From assembly GCA_902633885.1 (NCBI GenBank), contig CACPIK010000006.1, positions 1 to 29,447 of the forward strand: 29,447 nucleotides of DNA, read 5' to 3'. This DNA comes from an uncultured Pelagibacteraceae bacterium. Its GTDB lineage: Bacteria; Pseudomonadota; Alphaproteobacteria; Pelagibacterales; Pelagibacteraceae. Below are positions 16,851 through 26,226 of this stretch, piece after piece. Under the pieces are notes generated by a model. The model worked only from the letters and a program-made list of their open reading frames with translations. It was not told the origin of the DNA and searched no databases. The stretch's first letter is position 1. Every line of letters begins with the position of its first letter. The translations under genes were made by a program, and so were the position numbers.

Positions 16851-17666
16851 ATGAGCCAAAATTTAGATAAATTAGGTCTAAAATCTATCGTTGATAGCTA
16901 TGACTTATTTTTTATAGATATTTGGGGTGTTGTTCATAATGGAATTAATTTACATAAAAATTCAATAAATGTTTTGGAAAATTTATATAAAAAAAAAAAA
17001 GAATTTGTTCTTTTAACTAATGCTCCAAGGCCAAATTATGTGGTGGTAAATTTTTTAAAAAAAATGGGACTCAAAAATTTTTTCAATAATGTTTTTACAT
17101 CTGGAGAAGCTTCGCTAAAGTATTTATTAAATGATTTAAATAATCAAAAATTTTTTCATATTGGGCCTCCTAGAGATTTTGACTTATTCAAATCTTTTAA
17201 AAAAAATAAAGTCTTAAATATCAAAGATGCAGATTATTTATTGTGTACTGGTTTATTTGATGATCATGATAAAGATTTAAATTACTATATCAACTTATTA
17301 AATAATTATACTTCAAAAAAAATGGTTTGTACAAATCCTGACTTGATAGTTGATAGAGGTGATCAAAGAGAATATTGTGCTGGTACTATTGCTAGAAATT
17401 TTGAAAAAATTAATGGTGAAGTTATTTATTTTGGCAAACCTTATCCTCCAGCTTATAATTTATCTGCTGATACAAAAAATAAAAAAGTACTGTGTATAGG
17501 AGATAATTTAAATACTGATATAAAGGGAGCAAACATTCAAAATTATGATTCATTATTTATAACAAGCGGAGTACATAGATATCAAATATCAGAAAAAAAA
17601 TTAAATGATGTTGTTAAAGAACATAAAGTTAAAATTGAATATTTTCAATCAGAGTTAAAATGGTAA
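16851..17666 (+). CDS. HAD-superfamily class IIA hydrolase (TIGR01459-like)
   Basis: A cytoplasmic phosphatase-like protein of 271 residues from ATG 16851 (MSQNLDKLG); an in-frame ATG at 16824 would add nine unconserved residues. HAD motif I appears as FFIDIWGVVHNG near the N-terminus, with the second catalytic Asp replaced by Trp-Gly-Val as in the TIGR01459 subgroup. Motif II is LLTNAPRP, and motif IV is CIGDNLNTDIKGA near the end. The substrate is unknown; relatives are often next to ribF, as here, where ribF overlaps its end by 7 bases. A role near flavin or nucleotide metabolism is possible. Confidence 0.85.
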   Translation: MSQNLDKLGLKSIVDSYDLFFIDIWGVVHNGINLHKNSINVLENLYKKKKEFVLLTNAPRPNYVVVNFLKKMGLKNFFNNVFTSGEASLKYLLNDLNNQKFFHIGPPRDFDLFKSFKKNKVLNIKDADYLLCTGLFDDHDKDLNYYINLLNNYTSKKMVCTNPDLIVDRGDQREYCAGTIARNFEKINGEVIYFGKPYPPAYNLSADTKNKKVLCIGDNLNTDIKGANIQNYDSLFITSGVHRYQISEKKLNDVVKEHKVKIEYFQSELKW

Positions 17667-18592
17667 AAAAAATTAAAATTTTTAAAAATTTTGAAATTAC
17701 CAGAAATTATAAAAATTCATTAATACTAATTGGAAACTTTGATGGTTTGCATTCAGGTCATCAGAAGTTATTTAAGGAAGCTCAAAAGTATAAAAAAAAA
17801 TTTAAAATCAAAATTGGCGTTGTTACTTTCGATCCAATACCAAAAATGTTTTTTAATAGAAAAATTCAGAATTATAAAATTTCAAATTTTAATCAAAAAA
17901 TTAATTATTTAAATAAATTTGGTGTCGATTTTTTAATTAATAAAACTTTTAACAAAAAATTTTCAAAAATTAAATCTGATGAGTTTATTAAAAAAATAAT
18001 ATTAAAAAAACTTAGCGCAAAATACATTTTTGTTAGCAATAACTTTAAGTTTGGATATAGAAGAGAAGGAGATGTAAAACTATTAAAAAAATATCAATCT
18101 ATTTATAATTATAAATTAATTAATCCCAGCCCTTTAAGAAAAAATAAAAAAATAATTTCATCAAGCTATATTAGAAAATTACTTAAAATTGGAAATCTTA
18201 ATAAAGCAAACAAATTTTTAACTAGAAATTGGACGATTGAAGGTATCGTAGAAAGAGGGAGAATGATGGGAAAAAAAATTGGATTTCCTACATGCAATAT
18301 AGATATTGGAAATTATGTAATAGCTAAACCAGGAGTTTATGCTGTAAAAATTTTGATAAATAAAAATAAAAAAACTTACAAAGGTATTGCGAATTTAGGC
18401 TATAGACCAACTTTTAAACAAAAAAAAATATTATTAGAGGTAAATTTATTTAATTTTTCTGGAAATCTTTATAATAAGAAACTATCTGTTGAGTTCATAA
18501 GATTTATAAGAGGTGAAAAGAAATTTAATGGTATTGCACAACTTAGAAATCAAATAAAAAGGGACATTTTAAAAGCAAAAAATATTAAATGA
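17660..18592 (+). CDS. ribF: Bifunctional riboflavin kinase / FAD synthetase
   Basis: The 310-residue enzyme converts riboflavin to FMN and FMN to FAD. The N-terminal nucleotidyltransferase domain shows LIGNFDGLHSGHQKLF (21-36) and SSSYIRKLL (about 168-176). The C-terminal riboflavin kinase domain begins near 188 with GRMMGKKIGFPTCNI and contains PGVYAVKI and NLGYRPTF. It overlaps the HAD gene upstream (7 bases) and ileS downstream (4 bases, ATGA), a common alphaproteobacterial order (ribF-ileS-lspA). Sequence is very Lys/Asn/Ile-rich, in keeping with the genome. Confidence 0.96.
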   Translation: MVKKIKIFKNFEITRNYKNSLILIGNFDGLHSGHQKLFKEAQKYKKKFKIKIGVVTFDPIPKMFFNRKIQNYKISNFNQKINYLNKFGVDFLINKTFNKKFSKIKSDEFIKKIILKKLSAKYIFVSNNFKFGYRREGDVKLLKKYQSIYNYKLINPSPLRKNKKIISSSYIRKLLKIGNLNKANKFLTRNWTIEGIVERGRMMGKKIGFPTCNIDIGNYVIAKPGVYAVKILINKNKKTYKGIANLGYRPTFKQKKILLEVNLFNFSGNLYNKKLSVEFIRFIRGEKKFNGIAQLRNQIKRDILKAKNIK

Positions 18593-21333
18593 GCAAGGAA
18601 CATATAAATCTACCAAAAACAGCTTTTTCTATGAAGGCGAATTTGCCAGCTAGAGAACCCGAGCTTATTAAGTTTTGGGAAAAAATAAATTTATATCAAA
18701 AATTAAGAGATAAGACTAAAGGATGTGAGAAATTTGTACTACATGATGGTCCTCCATATGCTAATGGAAATATTCATATGGGAACTGCCTTAAATAAAAT
18801 TTTAAAAGATATAATTACAAAATTTCATCAAATGAATGGAAAAGACTCAATTTATGTACCCGGATGGGACTGTCATGGACTTCCAATCGAATGGAAAATT
18901 GAAGAACAATATAAAAAAAATAAAAAAAATAAGAATGATGTACCAATTGTAGAATTTAGAAAAGAATGTAGAGATTTTGCAGAAAAATGGATTAAGGTTC
19001 ACAAAGAACAATTTAGAAGATTGGGTGTCATCGGAGATTGGGAAGATTACTATTCAACAATGAGCTTTGATGCTGAAGCACAAATAGTAAGAGAATTAGG
19101 CAAATTTTTAAAAGAAGGTAGTCTTTATAGGGGCTTTAAACCAGTTTTGTGGTCAACAGTTGAAAAGACTGCTTTAGCAGATGCAGAAGTAGAATATTTA
19201 GATCATACATCTGATACAATATATGTTTCTTTTGCTGTTAAAGAAAGTAAACTTACAGACTTAAATGGTTCTGATATAATTATTTGGACAACAACTCCTT
19301 GGACTATTCCAGCAAATAAAGCTTTAGCTTATAATTCTAGTTTAAAATACATAATAGTAAAAATTAATGATCAAGGTGATTATAAAAATAGAAAAATAGT
19401 ATTAGCAAAAGATCTTCTAGAATCTTTAGTTAAAGAATGTAAAATTTCAAATTTTGAAATTGAGAAGGAATTTTTGGGCAAGCAATTTGAGGGAACAATT
19501 TGCACTCATCCTTTTTTAGATATTGGTTATAATTATGAAATTCCTATGCTAGAAGGAAGATTTGTAACAACAGAACAAGGCTCCGGAATTGTTCATTGTG
19601 CTCCAAGTCATGGCCCAGACGATTTTAACTTATGTATAAATAACAATATTAAAGCTGTTGAAACAGTTGATGATGATGGAAAATATACAAATAATATTAT
19701 TAAATTTTCTGGAACTCATATATTTAAAGCTAATCCTATAGTTATTGAAAATTTAAAGAGTCAAAAAAAACTTCTTGCTAATGGCAAATTAACTCATTCA
19801 TATCCACATTCATGGAGATCTAAAGCTCCATTAGTTCATAGAGCTACTGCTCAATGGTTTATTTCCATGGAAAGCCATAATTTAAGGAAAAAATCACTTA
19901 AAGCTATTGAAGAAACTGTATTTTACCCGAATAAAGCGAAAGAAAGAATTAAATCCATGATTGAGACCCGGCCAGACTGGTGTGTTTCCCGTCAAAGAGT
20001 TTGGGGGGTTCCTCTACCCATCTTTATGTCAAAGAAAGATGGAAAGCCATTGATAGATGATGAAGTATTTGAAAATATTGCAGAAATATTTGAAAAAGAA
20101 GGTTCGGATTGCTGGTTTTCTGATGACCCTCAAAGGTTTTTAGGTAAAAAATATAAATCTGAAGATTACCATAAAATGAGCGATATCGTAGAGGTTTGGT
20201 TCGATAGTGGTTCCACTCATTCTTATGTTTTGGAAAAAAGAGATGATTTGAAATGGCCAGCATCCATGTATCTAGAAGGCTCTGATCAACATAGAGGTTG
20301 GTTTCACTCATCATTATTAGAGTCATGTGGAACTAGAGGCAAAGCTCCTTTTGAAAGTATTTTATCTCACGGTTTTGTAGTTGATGGAAAAGGACTTAAA
20401 ATGTCAAAATCAACTGGAAATGTAATTGCTCCAGAAGATATATTAAAAAAATACGGAGCAGATATTTTAAGAATTTGGGTAGCATCTTCAAATTATGCAG
20501 AAGATTTAAGAATAGATTATACAATTTTAGATCAACATGCAGAGTCTTACAGAAAAATTAGAAATACTTTCAGATACCTTTTAGGAAATATACAAGATGA
20601 ATATTTAGAAATTGATTTTAAAAATTTAGATATAAAAGAAATGCCTGATCTTGAAAAGTACATGCTACATAGAATTTATGAAATTAATGAAAGTTTTCAT
20701 AAGTTTTTTAAAACCTATAATTTTCATAATTTATATAAAGAGTTATTAAATTTTTGTACAGTAGAGTTATCAGCATTTTATTTTGACATTAGAAAAGATC
20801 TTCTTTACTGCGATCCAATAGACTCAACGAAAAGATCAAAATGTATTCTAATTTTAAATATTTTGTTACAATGTTTACTTAAGTGGTTTGCTCCAATATT
20901 ATCATTTACTACTGAAGAAATTTTTAGATTGGTAAATAAAAATGAAGATGAAAAAAGTATACATTTAAAAAATTTTGTTGATATTCCTCAATATTGGAAA
21001 AATGAAGAGCTCAATAATAAATGGGAAATAATTAAAAAAATAAGAGATGAAGCTAATATTAGTATTGAAAGTAAAAGAGCTAGTAAAATTATAGGTTCTA
21101 GTCTTGAGGCAAATATTAATATTAAACTTAAAGAAAGTTTATATAATATTTCAAAAGAAGAAGATTTTTCAGAAATTTGTATAACTTCTAATGCTTTTTT
21201 AATTAAAGATGATAATATAAAAAATGAAATTGAGATTATTACCGAAAAAGCCGAAGGTAATAAATGTCCAGTATGTTGGAAAATTAAAAAAAACTCTTGT
21301 GAGAGAAAAGGTCATTGTCATTTGAATCTTTAA
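18589..21333 (+). CDS. ileS: Isoleucyl-tRNA synthetase
   Basis: Charges tRNA-Ile with isoleucine. The 914-residue protein has the class I signature as HMGT in NIHMGTALNK (61-70), preceded by HDGPPYANG, and KMSKS at 604-608. The editing domain lies between (TTTPWTIPANKALAY). The C-terminus has a cysteine cluster, CPVCW (893-897) then two further Cys before residue 911, fitting the usual zinc finger though with a short last loop. Start ATG 18589 overlaps the ribF stop; its own TAA overlaps the ATG of lspA. Confidence 0.98.
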   Translation: MSKEHINLPKTAFSMKANLPAREPELIKFWEKINLYQKLRDKTKGCEKFVLHDGPPYANGNIHMGTALNKILKDIITKFHQMNGKDSIYVPGWDCHGLPIEWKIEEQYKKNKKNKNDVPIVEFRKECRDFAEKWIKVHKEQFRRLGVIGDWEDYYSTMSFDAEAQIVRELGKFLKEGSLYRGFKPVLWSTVEKTALADAEVEYLDHTSDTIYVSFAVKESKLTDLNGSDIIIWTTTPWTIPANKALAYNSSLKYIIVKINDQGDYKNRKIVLAKDLLESLVKECKISNFEIEKEFLGKQFEGTICTHPFLDIGYNYEIPMLEGRFVTTEQGSGIVHCAPSHGPDDFNLCINNNIKAVETVDDDGKYTNNIIKFSGTHIFKANPIVIENLKSQKKLLANGKLTHSYPHSWRSKAPLVHRATAQWFISMESHNLRKKSLKAIEETVFYPNKAKERIKSMIETRPDWCVSRQRVWGVPLPIFMSKKDGKPLIDDEVFENIAEIFEKEGSDCWFSDDPQRFLGKKYKSEDYHKMSDIVEVWFDSGSTHSYVLEKRDDLKWPASMYLEGSDQHRGWFHSSLLESCGTRGKAPFESILSHGFVVDGKGLKMSKSTGNVIAPEDILKKYGADILRIWVASSNYAEDLRIDYTILDQHAESYRKIRNTFRYLLGNIQDEYLEIDFKNLDIKEMPDLEKYMLHRIYEINESFHKFFKTYNFHNLYKELLNFCTVELSAFYFDIRKDLLYCDPIDSTKRSKCILILNILLQCLLKWFAPILSFTTEEIFRLVNKNEDEKSIHLKNFVDIPQYWKNEELNNKWEIIKKIRDEANISIESKRASKIIGSSLEANINIKLKESLYNISKEEDFSEICITSNAFLIKDDNIKNEIEIITEKAEGNKCPVCWKIKKNSCERKGHCHLNL

Positions 21334-21821
21334 TGAAAAATGAAACAATAAAAAAAATAATAATTAGTTTTGCAGTTGTATTATTTATTTTTTTTTTAGA
21401 TAGAATAACTAAAATTCTGATTTTAGATATAGCTGAAGAAACTGGCAATGTTGATATCTATATAAATTCTTTTTTTAACTTATATCTAGTTTGGAATAAA
21501 GGCATTGGTTTTGGGCTATTATCTTTTGATGAGACATATATATATAATTCCATTACTATTTTAATTTTTATAATTAATTTAGTCATAGTTTATTTAATAT
21601 ATTTAGAAAAAGGTCTAAAAACCTACTTTTTATTAGCAATTTTGGGTGGCTCCATAGGTAATTTATTTGATAGACTTTATTTTAATGCGGTTCCAGATTT
21701 TTTAGATTTTAATTATAAAGGGTTTCATTGGTTTATTTTTAATGTAGCTGATATATTTATAACTATAGGAATCATATGCTTAATACTAACAGAGGTAATT
21801 AGTTATAAAAAAATTAAATGA
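21333..21821 (+). CDS. lspA: Lipoprotein signal peptidase (signal peptidase II)
   Basis: An inner-membrane aspartyl protease that removes signal peptides from diacylated prolipoproteins. From ATG 21333 it has 162 residues; an upstream in-frame TTG at 21315 would lie inside ileS and is less likely than the TAATG junction. Four transmembrane helices are evident. The catalytic Asp motifs are GGSIGNLFDRL and FNVADIFI, both intact. The next gene encodes a lipoprotein, one of its likely substrates. Confidence 0.96.
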   Translation: MKNETIKKIIISFAVVLFIFFLDRITKILILDIAEETGNVDIYINSFFNLYLVWNKGIGFGLLSFDETYIYNSITILIFIINLVIVYLIYLEKGLKTYFLLAILGGSIGNLFDRLYFNAVPDFLDFNYKGFHWFIFNVADIFITIGIICLILTEVISYKKIK

Positions 21822-22138
21822 AAGAAATAACAAAATTTATATCAATATTTATAATGTTATTATTTATGTATTCTTGTAGTACAGCAAAAGATGCGCTAGT
21901 TGGAAAAAAGAGATCAGAGCAAGGTGATGAATTTTTAATTGATAAAAAAAATCCTTTAACTATGCCGCCTGATTTTGAAAAGTTACCAGTTCCAGGCGAT
22001 TTAGAAAATATTGAATTAAGCGATGATAAAGAAAGCGAATCTGAAATAAAAGATTTATTAAAAATCGAAGATACAATTAATTCCAACAATGAAGAAACAT
22101 CTTCAGATCTAGAAAGTTTAATAATAAAAAAATTATAA
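21818..22138 (+). CDS. DUF3035-like outer-membrane lipoprotein
   Basis: This 106-residue protein has a lipoprotein signal with lipobox MYSC (Cys at about 20). After the Cys come KRSEQGDEFLIDKKNPLTMPP, here at about 31-51, and DFEKLPVPG, the arrangement of DUF3035 (acidic DEF followed by PL.MPPDF). An acidic, disordered C-terminal tail follows. The DUF3035 family is alphaproteobacterial and commonly follows lspA; I recall a proposed connection to the outer-membrane assembly machinery but cannot verify it here. Its ATG overlaps the lspA stop (ATGA). Confidence 0.8.
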   Translation: MKEITKFISIFIMLLFMYSCSTAKDALVGKKRSEQGDEFLIDKKNPLTMPPDFEKLPVPGDLENIELSDDKESESEIKDLLKIEDTINSNNEETSSDLESLIIKKL

Positions 22139-22144
22139 AATTGA

Positions 22145-23311
22145 ATGTTTTCAAAAAATATAATTTTTAAAAATTTTAAAGGAAAAAATAATAAACTAAG
22201 TAAAAAAATAAAAAAAATATTAAATAGAGAATTGATAATTAGCAATCCTTTGTTAAATTCATTAACTACTGATTATAAATATAGTTTTAAAAAAAAAGAT
22301 TTAAAAAAATTCCAAAATTTCAAATTTTTTAATTTGATAGGTATAGGGGGATCAGTACTTGGAACAGAAGCAATTTATGATTTTTTAAATCATAAAGTAA
22401 AAAAAAAATTTAAATTTTATAGTAATTTAGTTAATAATAATATTTCAAAGTCTAAAAATAAAAAACTTAATTTAATAATTTCTAAATCTGGAAATACAAT
22501 TGAAACAATTTCAAATTTTAATTTAATTTTAAAAAAACAAAATAAAAATAAAAATGTAATTATTACAGAAAAAACAAATAACTTTCTTACATTGCTTGCA
22601 AAAAAACTAAAAGCAGAAGTTTTTGAACATAAAAATTATATTGGTGGAAGATATTCAGTTTTATCAGAAGTTGGAATGTTGCCAGCTCAATTGATGGGTT
22701 TGAATGAAAGAAAGTTTAAAAGACTAAACTATTTAGTTAAAAATAAATCTTTCATTAATTTATTAATTTGGAATGTAAACTATATTTATCAATGCGCTTC
22801 TAATGAAAAAAAAAATTCGGTAATTTTAAATTATGATGAAAAATCTGAAAATTTATTTAAATGGTATCAGCAGCTCACTGCGGAAAGCTTAGGAAAAAAG
22901 TTTAAAGGTATTTTTCCTATTATCTCTTCTATGCCTAAAGATAATCATAGCTTGCTCCAATTATATTTGGATGGACCAAAGAACAATTTTTTTACTTTTT
23001 TTAGTGTTAAAAATAATAGATCACCTAAATTAGATAGAAAAAATTTGTTTAAGCAATTTTCAAATTTAAAAGGTAAAAATATTGATGAAATAATTTACTC
23101 TCAAAAAAGAGCAACAGAGAACGTTTTTAGAAGAAAAAATATGTCTTTTAGAAGTTTTGAAATATTAAATAGAACTGAAGAAACTCTAGGCGAATTGTTT
23201 TGTTTTTTTATTTTAGAAACAATTTTATTGGGTCGTCTTATGAAGATAAATCCTTTTGATCAAGAATCCGTTGAGCTGATAAAAGTTGAAACAAAGAAAA
23301 TACTTAATTAA
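22145..23311 (+). CDS. pgi: Glucose-6-phosphate isomerase, short form
   Basis: Interconverts glucose 6-phosphate and fructose 6-phosphate. At 388 residues it is far shorter than the roughly 550-residue enterobacterial enzyme, but the conserved blocks are there: NLIGIGGSVLGTEAIYDF, SKSGNTIET (phosphate binding), GGRYSVLSEVGMLPA, DNHSLLQLYLDGPK with the catalytic His, and NPFDQESVELIKVETKK with the catalytic Lys near the end. It follows the lipoprotein gene by 6 bases and is the last gene of this plus-strand run. Its stop overlaps that of rsmD by 8 bases. Confidence 0.93.
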   Translation: MFSKNIIFKNFKGKNNKLSKKIKKILNRELIISNPLLNSLTTDYKYSFKKKDLKKFQNFKFFNLIGIGGSVLGTEAIYDFLNHKVKKKFKFYSNLVNNNISKSKNKKLNLIISKSGNTIETISNFNLILKKQNKNKNVIITEKTNNFLTLLAKKLKAEVFEHKNYIGGRYSVLSEVGMLPAQLMGLNERKFKRLNYLVKNKSFINLLIWNVNYIYQCASNEKKNSVILNYDEKSENLFKWYQQLTAESLGKKFKGIFPIISSMPKDNHSLLQLYLDGPKNNFFTFFSVKNNRSPKLDRKNLFKQFSNLKGKNIDEIIYSQKRATENVFRRKNMSFRSFEILNRTEETLGELFCFFILETILLGRLMKINPFDQESVELIKVETKKILN

Positions 23312-23885
23312 AAAAATCTGAGATTTGTGAAAAAATAATTTTAGATTTGCCATAACTTTCAACTCTCAATTCTTCCAACTTTTCGCTGTACTTTTCACTA
23401 GAATTTTTCTTACAGTGAATTATTATAAGAGCATCATCTTTTAATATCTTCATATGATAAATTTTATCAATAATTAGATTTATATTTTTTTTTGCAAAAG
23501 GAGGATCTAAAAAAACCAAATTAAATTTTATATTTGTAAATTTAAAAGTATCCTCAATTTTTTCTACATCACTTTCTATTATTTCACAGCCATCTTCATA
23601 CCCAAGTGTTTTAATATTTTTCTTTAAAATTTTTAAGGCTGGAATATATTTTTCAAAAAAATAAACTTGTTTTGCTCCCCTGGATAAACATTCCAGTCCA
23701 AAACTTCCTACACCAGAATATAAATCTAATATCCTTGTATCTTTTTCAATAGGGCAATATGCTATTTTTGAATGTTCAATTATATTAAAAATTGATTCTC
23801 TTACCATATCTTTTAGCGGTCTAGTTGATTTGTCAATTGGATCTAGTATTTTCCTTCCTTTTAAACTTCCGCCTATTATTCTCAT
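23304..23885 (-). CDS. rsmD: 16S rRNA (guanine966-N2)-methyltransferase
   Basis: This 193-residue SAM-dependent enzyme methylates G966 of 16S rRNA in the 30S subunit. It opens with the family signature MRIIGGSLKGRKI, followed by RPLKDMVRESIFNII, the SAM motif LDLYSGVGSFGLECLSRGA and the catalytic LDPPF. Its ATG overlaps the stop of purD (TAATG), so it is coupled to that gene. It converges on pgi. Confidence 0.95.
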   Translation of the reverse strand: MRIIGGSLKGRKILDPIDKSTRPLKDMVRESIFNIIEHSKIAYCPIEKDTRILDLYSGVGSFGLECLSRGAKQVYFFEKYIPALKILKKNIKTLGYEDGCEIIESDVEKIEDTFKFTNIKFNLVFLDPPFAKKNINLIIDKIYHMKILKDDALIIIHCKKNSSEKYSEKLEELRVESYGKSKIIFSQISDFFN

Positions 23886-25147
23886 TAATCTATAACTTTA
23901 TATCCTATATCTTTTCTATAAAATCCATTATGCCAATTTAAACTTTCTATTTTTTCTATTACGAGGTTTCTAGAATTTTTAAAATCTTCTGAAATACACA
24001 CAAAGTTTAATACTCTTCCTCCAGTTGCGTAAACTTTATTTTTATTTGATTCAGTACCTGCATGATATGTAAAAAAAAAATCATTATTTTTAATTTTTTC
24101 AATATTAGGTATTTCAATATTTTTTTTATAAGATTCTGGATATCCTTTTGAACATAGAACAATACACATACTTTTTTTATCTTCCCATTCAATAATTTGA
24201 TTTTCTAAATTTTCTTCACAACATGATAAAATTAATTTTAAAAAGTCTGATTTTAATAAAGGTAATATAGTTTGACATTCTGGATCACCCATTCTTACAT
24301 TATATTCAACTAAATATGGATTATTATCTTTGATCATAAGACCAACATATAAAAATCCTTTGTAAGTTTCATCCATGTCTTTAATTGCCTTAAAAGTTGG
24401 TTTGACAATTTTATTTATAATTTTTTCATCTAAATCATCATTAATAAGTCCTGATGGTGAATATGCGCCCATGCCTCCAGTATTCTTCCCTTTGTCACCT
24501 TCACCGACTCTTTTGTGATCTTGTGCGGTATTGAATTTTTTAAATGTTTTTCCATCAGATATGACGAAATAACTCATTTCGTCTCCTTCCAAAAATTCTT
24601 CAATAAGCAACTCTTTAGCTAAACCAAATTTTCCATCAAATATTTCATCAACTGCATTTTTTGAACTTTCTAGATCTTTGCATATGTAAACACCTTTACC
24701 TGAGGCTAAACCATCTGCTTTTACAACTATAGGCATTTTAGAATTTTCTAAATATTTATATGCCTGATCTGAATTATCAAAGACTTTAAACCCAGCAGTC
24801 GGTATATTATATTTTTCACAAATTTTTTTTGTAAATATTTTTGAACCTTCTAATTTTGATACACATTTGTTTGGACCAAAAACTTTCACTTTCTTTTTTG
24901 ATAAAAAATCAACAACTCCTTCAACAAGAGGTTTTTCAGGTCCAACTATTACCAAATCTATTTTGTAATCATCAACAAATTTTCCCAAACTTTCAAAGTT
25001 ATAAATATCTAAGATAATATTTTCTGCAATTGATTTTGTTCCAGCATTTCCTGGTATACAATACAACTTTTCTACAATTGTTGATTTAGTAATTTGGTTA
25101 GCAATGGCATGCTCTCTGCCACCACTTCCAAGAATTGCAATTTTCAT
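23885..25147 (-). CDS. purD: Phosphoribosylamine-glycine ligase
   Basis: Catalyses the second step of de novo purine synthesis, joining glycine to phosphoribosylamine with ATP. I chose ATG 25145-25147 (MKIAILGSGGREHAIA), giving 420 residues; an upstream in-frame ATG at 25207 would add 20 unconserved residues and lie inside the DUF2093 gene. ATP-grasp features follow: GPEKPLVEGV, VVKADGLASGKGVYI, and VEYNVRMGDPECQTILPLL with metal-binding acidic residues. It is divergent from the DUF2093 gene with only 23 bases between start codons, and cotranscribed with rsmD. Confidence 0.97.
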   Translation of the reverse strand: MKIAILGSGGREHAIANQITKSTIVEKLYCIPGNAGTKSIAENIILDIYNFESLGKFVDDYKIDLVIVGPEKPLVEGVVDFLSKKKVKVFGPNKCVSKLEGSKIFTKKICEKYNIPTAGFKVFDNSDQAYKYLENSKMPIVVKADGLASGKGVYICKDLESSKNAVDEIFDGKFGLAKELLIEEFLEGDEMSYFVISDGKTFKKFNTAQDHKRVGEGDKGKNTGGMGAYSPSGLINDDLDEKIINKIVKPTFKAIKDMDETYKGFLYVGLMIKDNNPYLVEYNVRMGDPECQTILPLLKSDFLKLILSCCEENLENQIIEWEDKKSMCIVLCSKGYPESYKKNIEIPNIEKIKNNDFFFTYHAGTESNKNKVYATGGRVLNFVCISEDFKNSRNLVIEKIESLNWHNGFYRKDIGYKVID

Positions 25148-25170
25148 ATTATAAAATATATATCTTATTA

Positions 25171-25356
25171 ATGAAAAATAAGTTAGCAAAATTAAAATAT
25201 CTTCCAAATAATTTTGAAATTATTGAAGAAGGTGATCATGTCATATGTTCAATATCTGGAAAAAAAATCCCTTTGGAAGATTTAAATTATTGGAATGTAG
25301 AAGAACAAGAGGCTTATTTTTCTTATGTTGAGGCTTCTATAAAAAAAGAAAAATAA
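25171..25356 (+). CDS. DUF2093 small protein
   Basis: The ATG at 25171 gives 61 residues (MKNKLAKLKYLPNNF); an earlier in-frame ATG lies within purD. The conserved core, LKYLPNNFEIIEEGDHVICS followed by GKKIPLEDLNYWNVEEQEAY, matches DUF2093, a short alphaproteobacterial family with a fixed length and unknown function. It is cytoplasmic. It converges on lpxL with 9 bases between stops. Confidence 0.88.
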   Translation: MKNKLAKLKYLPNNFEIIEEGDHVICSISGKKIPLEDLNYWNVEEQEAYFSYVEASIKKEK

Positions 25357-25365
25357 TCAAAAATA

Positions 25366-26226
25366 TTATTCTTTCCACCTATTGTGTGTCCAAATCCATT
25401 GATCTGGATTCTTTAATATCATTTTTTCTAATATTTTGTTCAAATGTTTACAAATTTCTTCTTGCGATTTTTCTGAATTTAACTCAATAGGTTGTGAAAC
25501 ATACATTTTAAAGTAATAACTTTGCTTTCTTTCTATGTATATAGGAACTAAATCACATTTATATTTTTTTATAATTTGAGCCGGTATACTGGTAGTTGAA
25601 GCCAAACTACCAAAAAAATCTATTTTTATACCTTCAGTAACTCTTTGGTCAATCATCAAGGCTATGGAGTTTCCTTTTTTTAAGTTCTCTAAAATTTGTC
25701 TAGTTCCTGATCTTCCTTTTTTTATTTGATTTTTACAAATATAATTACTTCTGATCTTTTCCATGGTCTTATTTAAAAAAATATTATTTAAAGGTCTATA
25801 AATTGCCGCTAAATTTATGCCTGATTTTTCAATCTGCATAGCCATTAATTCAAAATTATTAAAATGACCCGAAATAAATACCACAGGTTTATTATTATCT
25901 TTAATTTGAGTTAAATTTTCAAATCCATCTATTTCAATAAAATGTTTAAGCTTATTTTTTCTGAAGTCTTTTAAGTAAGGATATTCAGCCAAAATTCTTC
26001 CATAATTTCCTAAAACATTACTTGCAAATTTATCATCAGGCATTGCGATTGAAATTTTAGACTTATGTAAATTTTTGATTATAGATGATTTTTTTCTAAA
26101 AATGTTACCAAAGTTTCTGCCAATATAAAATCCTAAATTAGATGCTGATTTATATCCTAAAATTTTAAAGACTATAAATAAAAGTCTTATTAAAATAAAT
26201 TCAACAAAATATATTATTTTTTTCAT
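25366..26226 (-). CDS. lpxL: Lipid A biosynthesis acyltransferase (LpxL/HtrB family)
   Basis: This 286-residue inner-membrane-associated enzyme adds a secondary acyl chain to Kdo-lipid IVA. The N-terminal helix (residues about 5-22) anchors it. The catalytic H(x4)E motif appears as SGHFNNFELMA near 118-128, followed by IYRPLNN and LMIDQRVTEGIKIDFFG, all typical of the LpxL/LpxM family. It is last in the msbA-waaA-lpxK-lpxL unit, its ATG overlapping the lpxK stop by 4 bases. Whether it acts as LpxL or LpxM cannot be decided from sequence. Confidence 0.9.
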   Translation of the reverse strand: MKKIIYFVEFILIRLLFIVFKILGYKSASNLGFYIGRNFGNIFRKKSSIIKNLHKSKISIAMPDDKFASNVLGNYGRILAEYPYLKDFRKNKLKHFIEIDGFENLTQIKDNNKPVVFISGHFNNFELMAMQIEKSGINLAAIYRPLNNIFLNKTMEKIRSNYICKNQIKKGRSGTRQILENLKKGNSIALMIDQRVTEGIKIDFFGSLASTTSIPAQIIKKYKCDLVPIYIERKQSYYFKMYVSQPIELNSEKSQEEICKHLNKILEKMILKNPDQWIWTHNRWKE

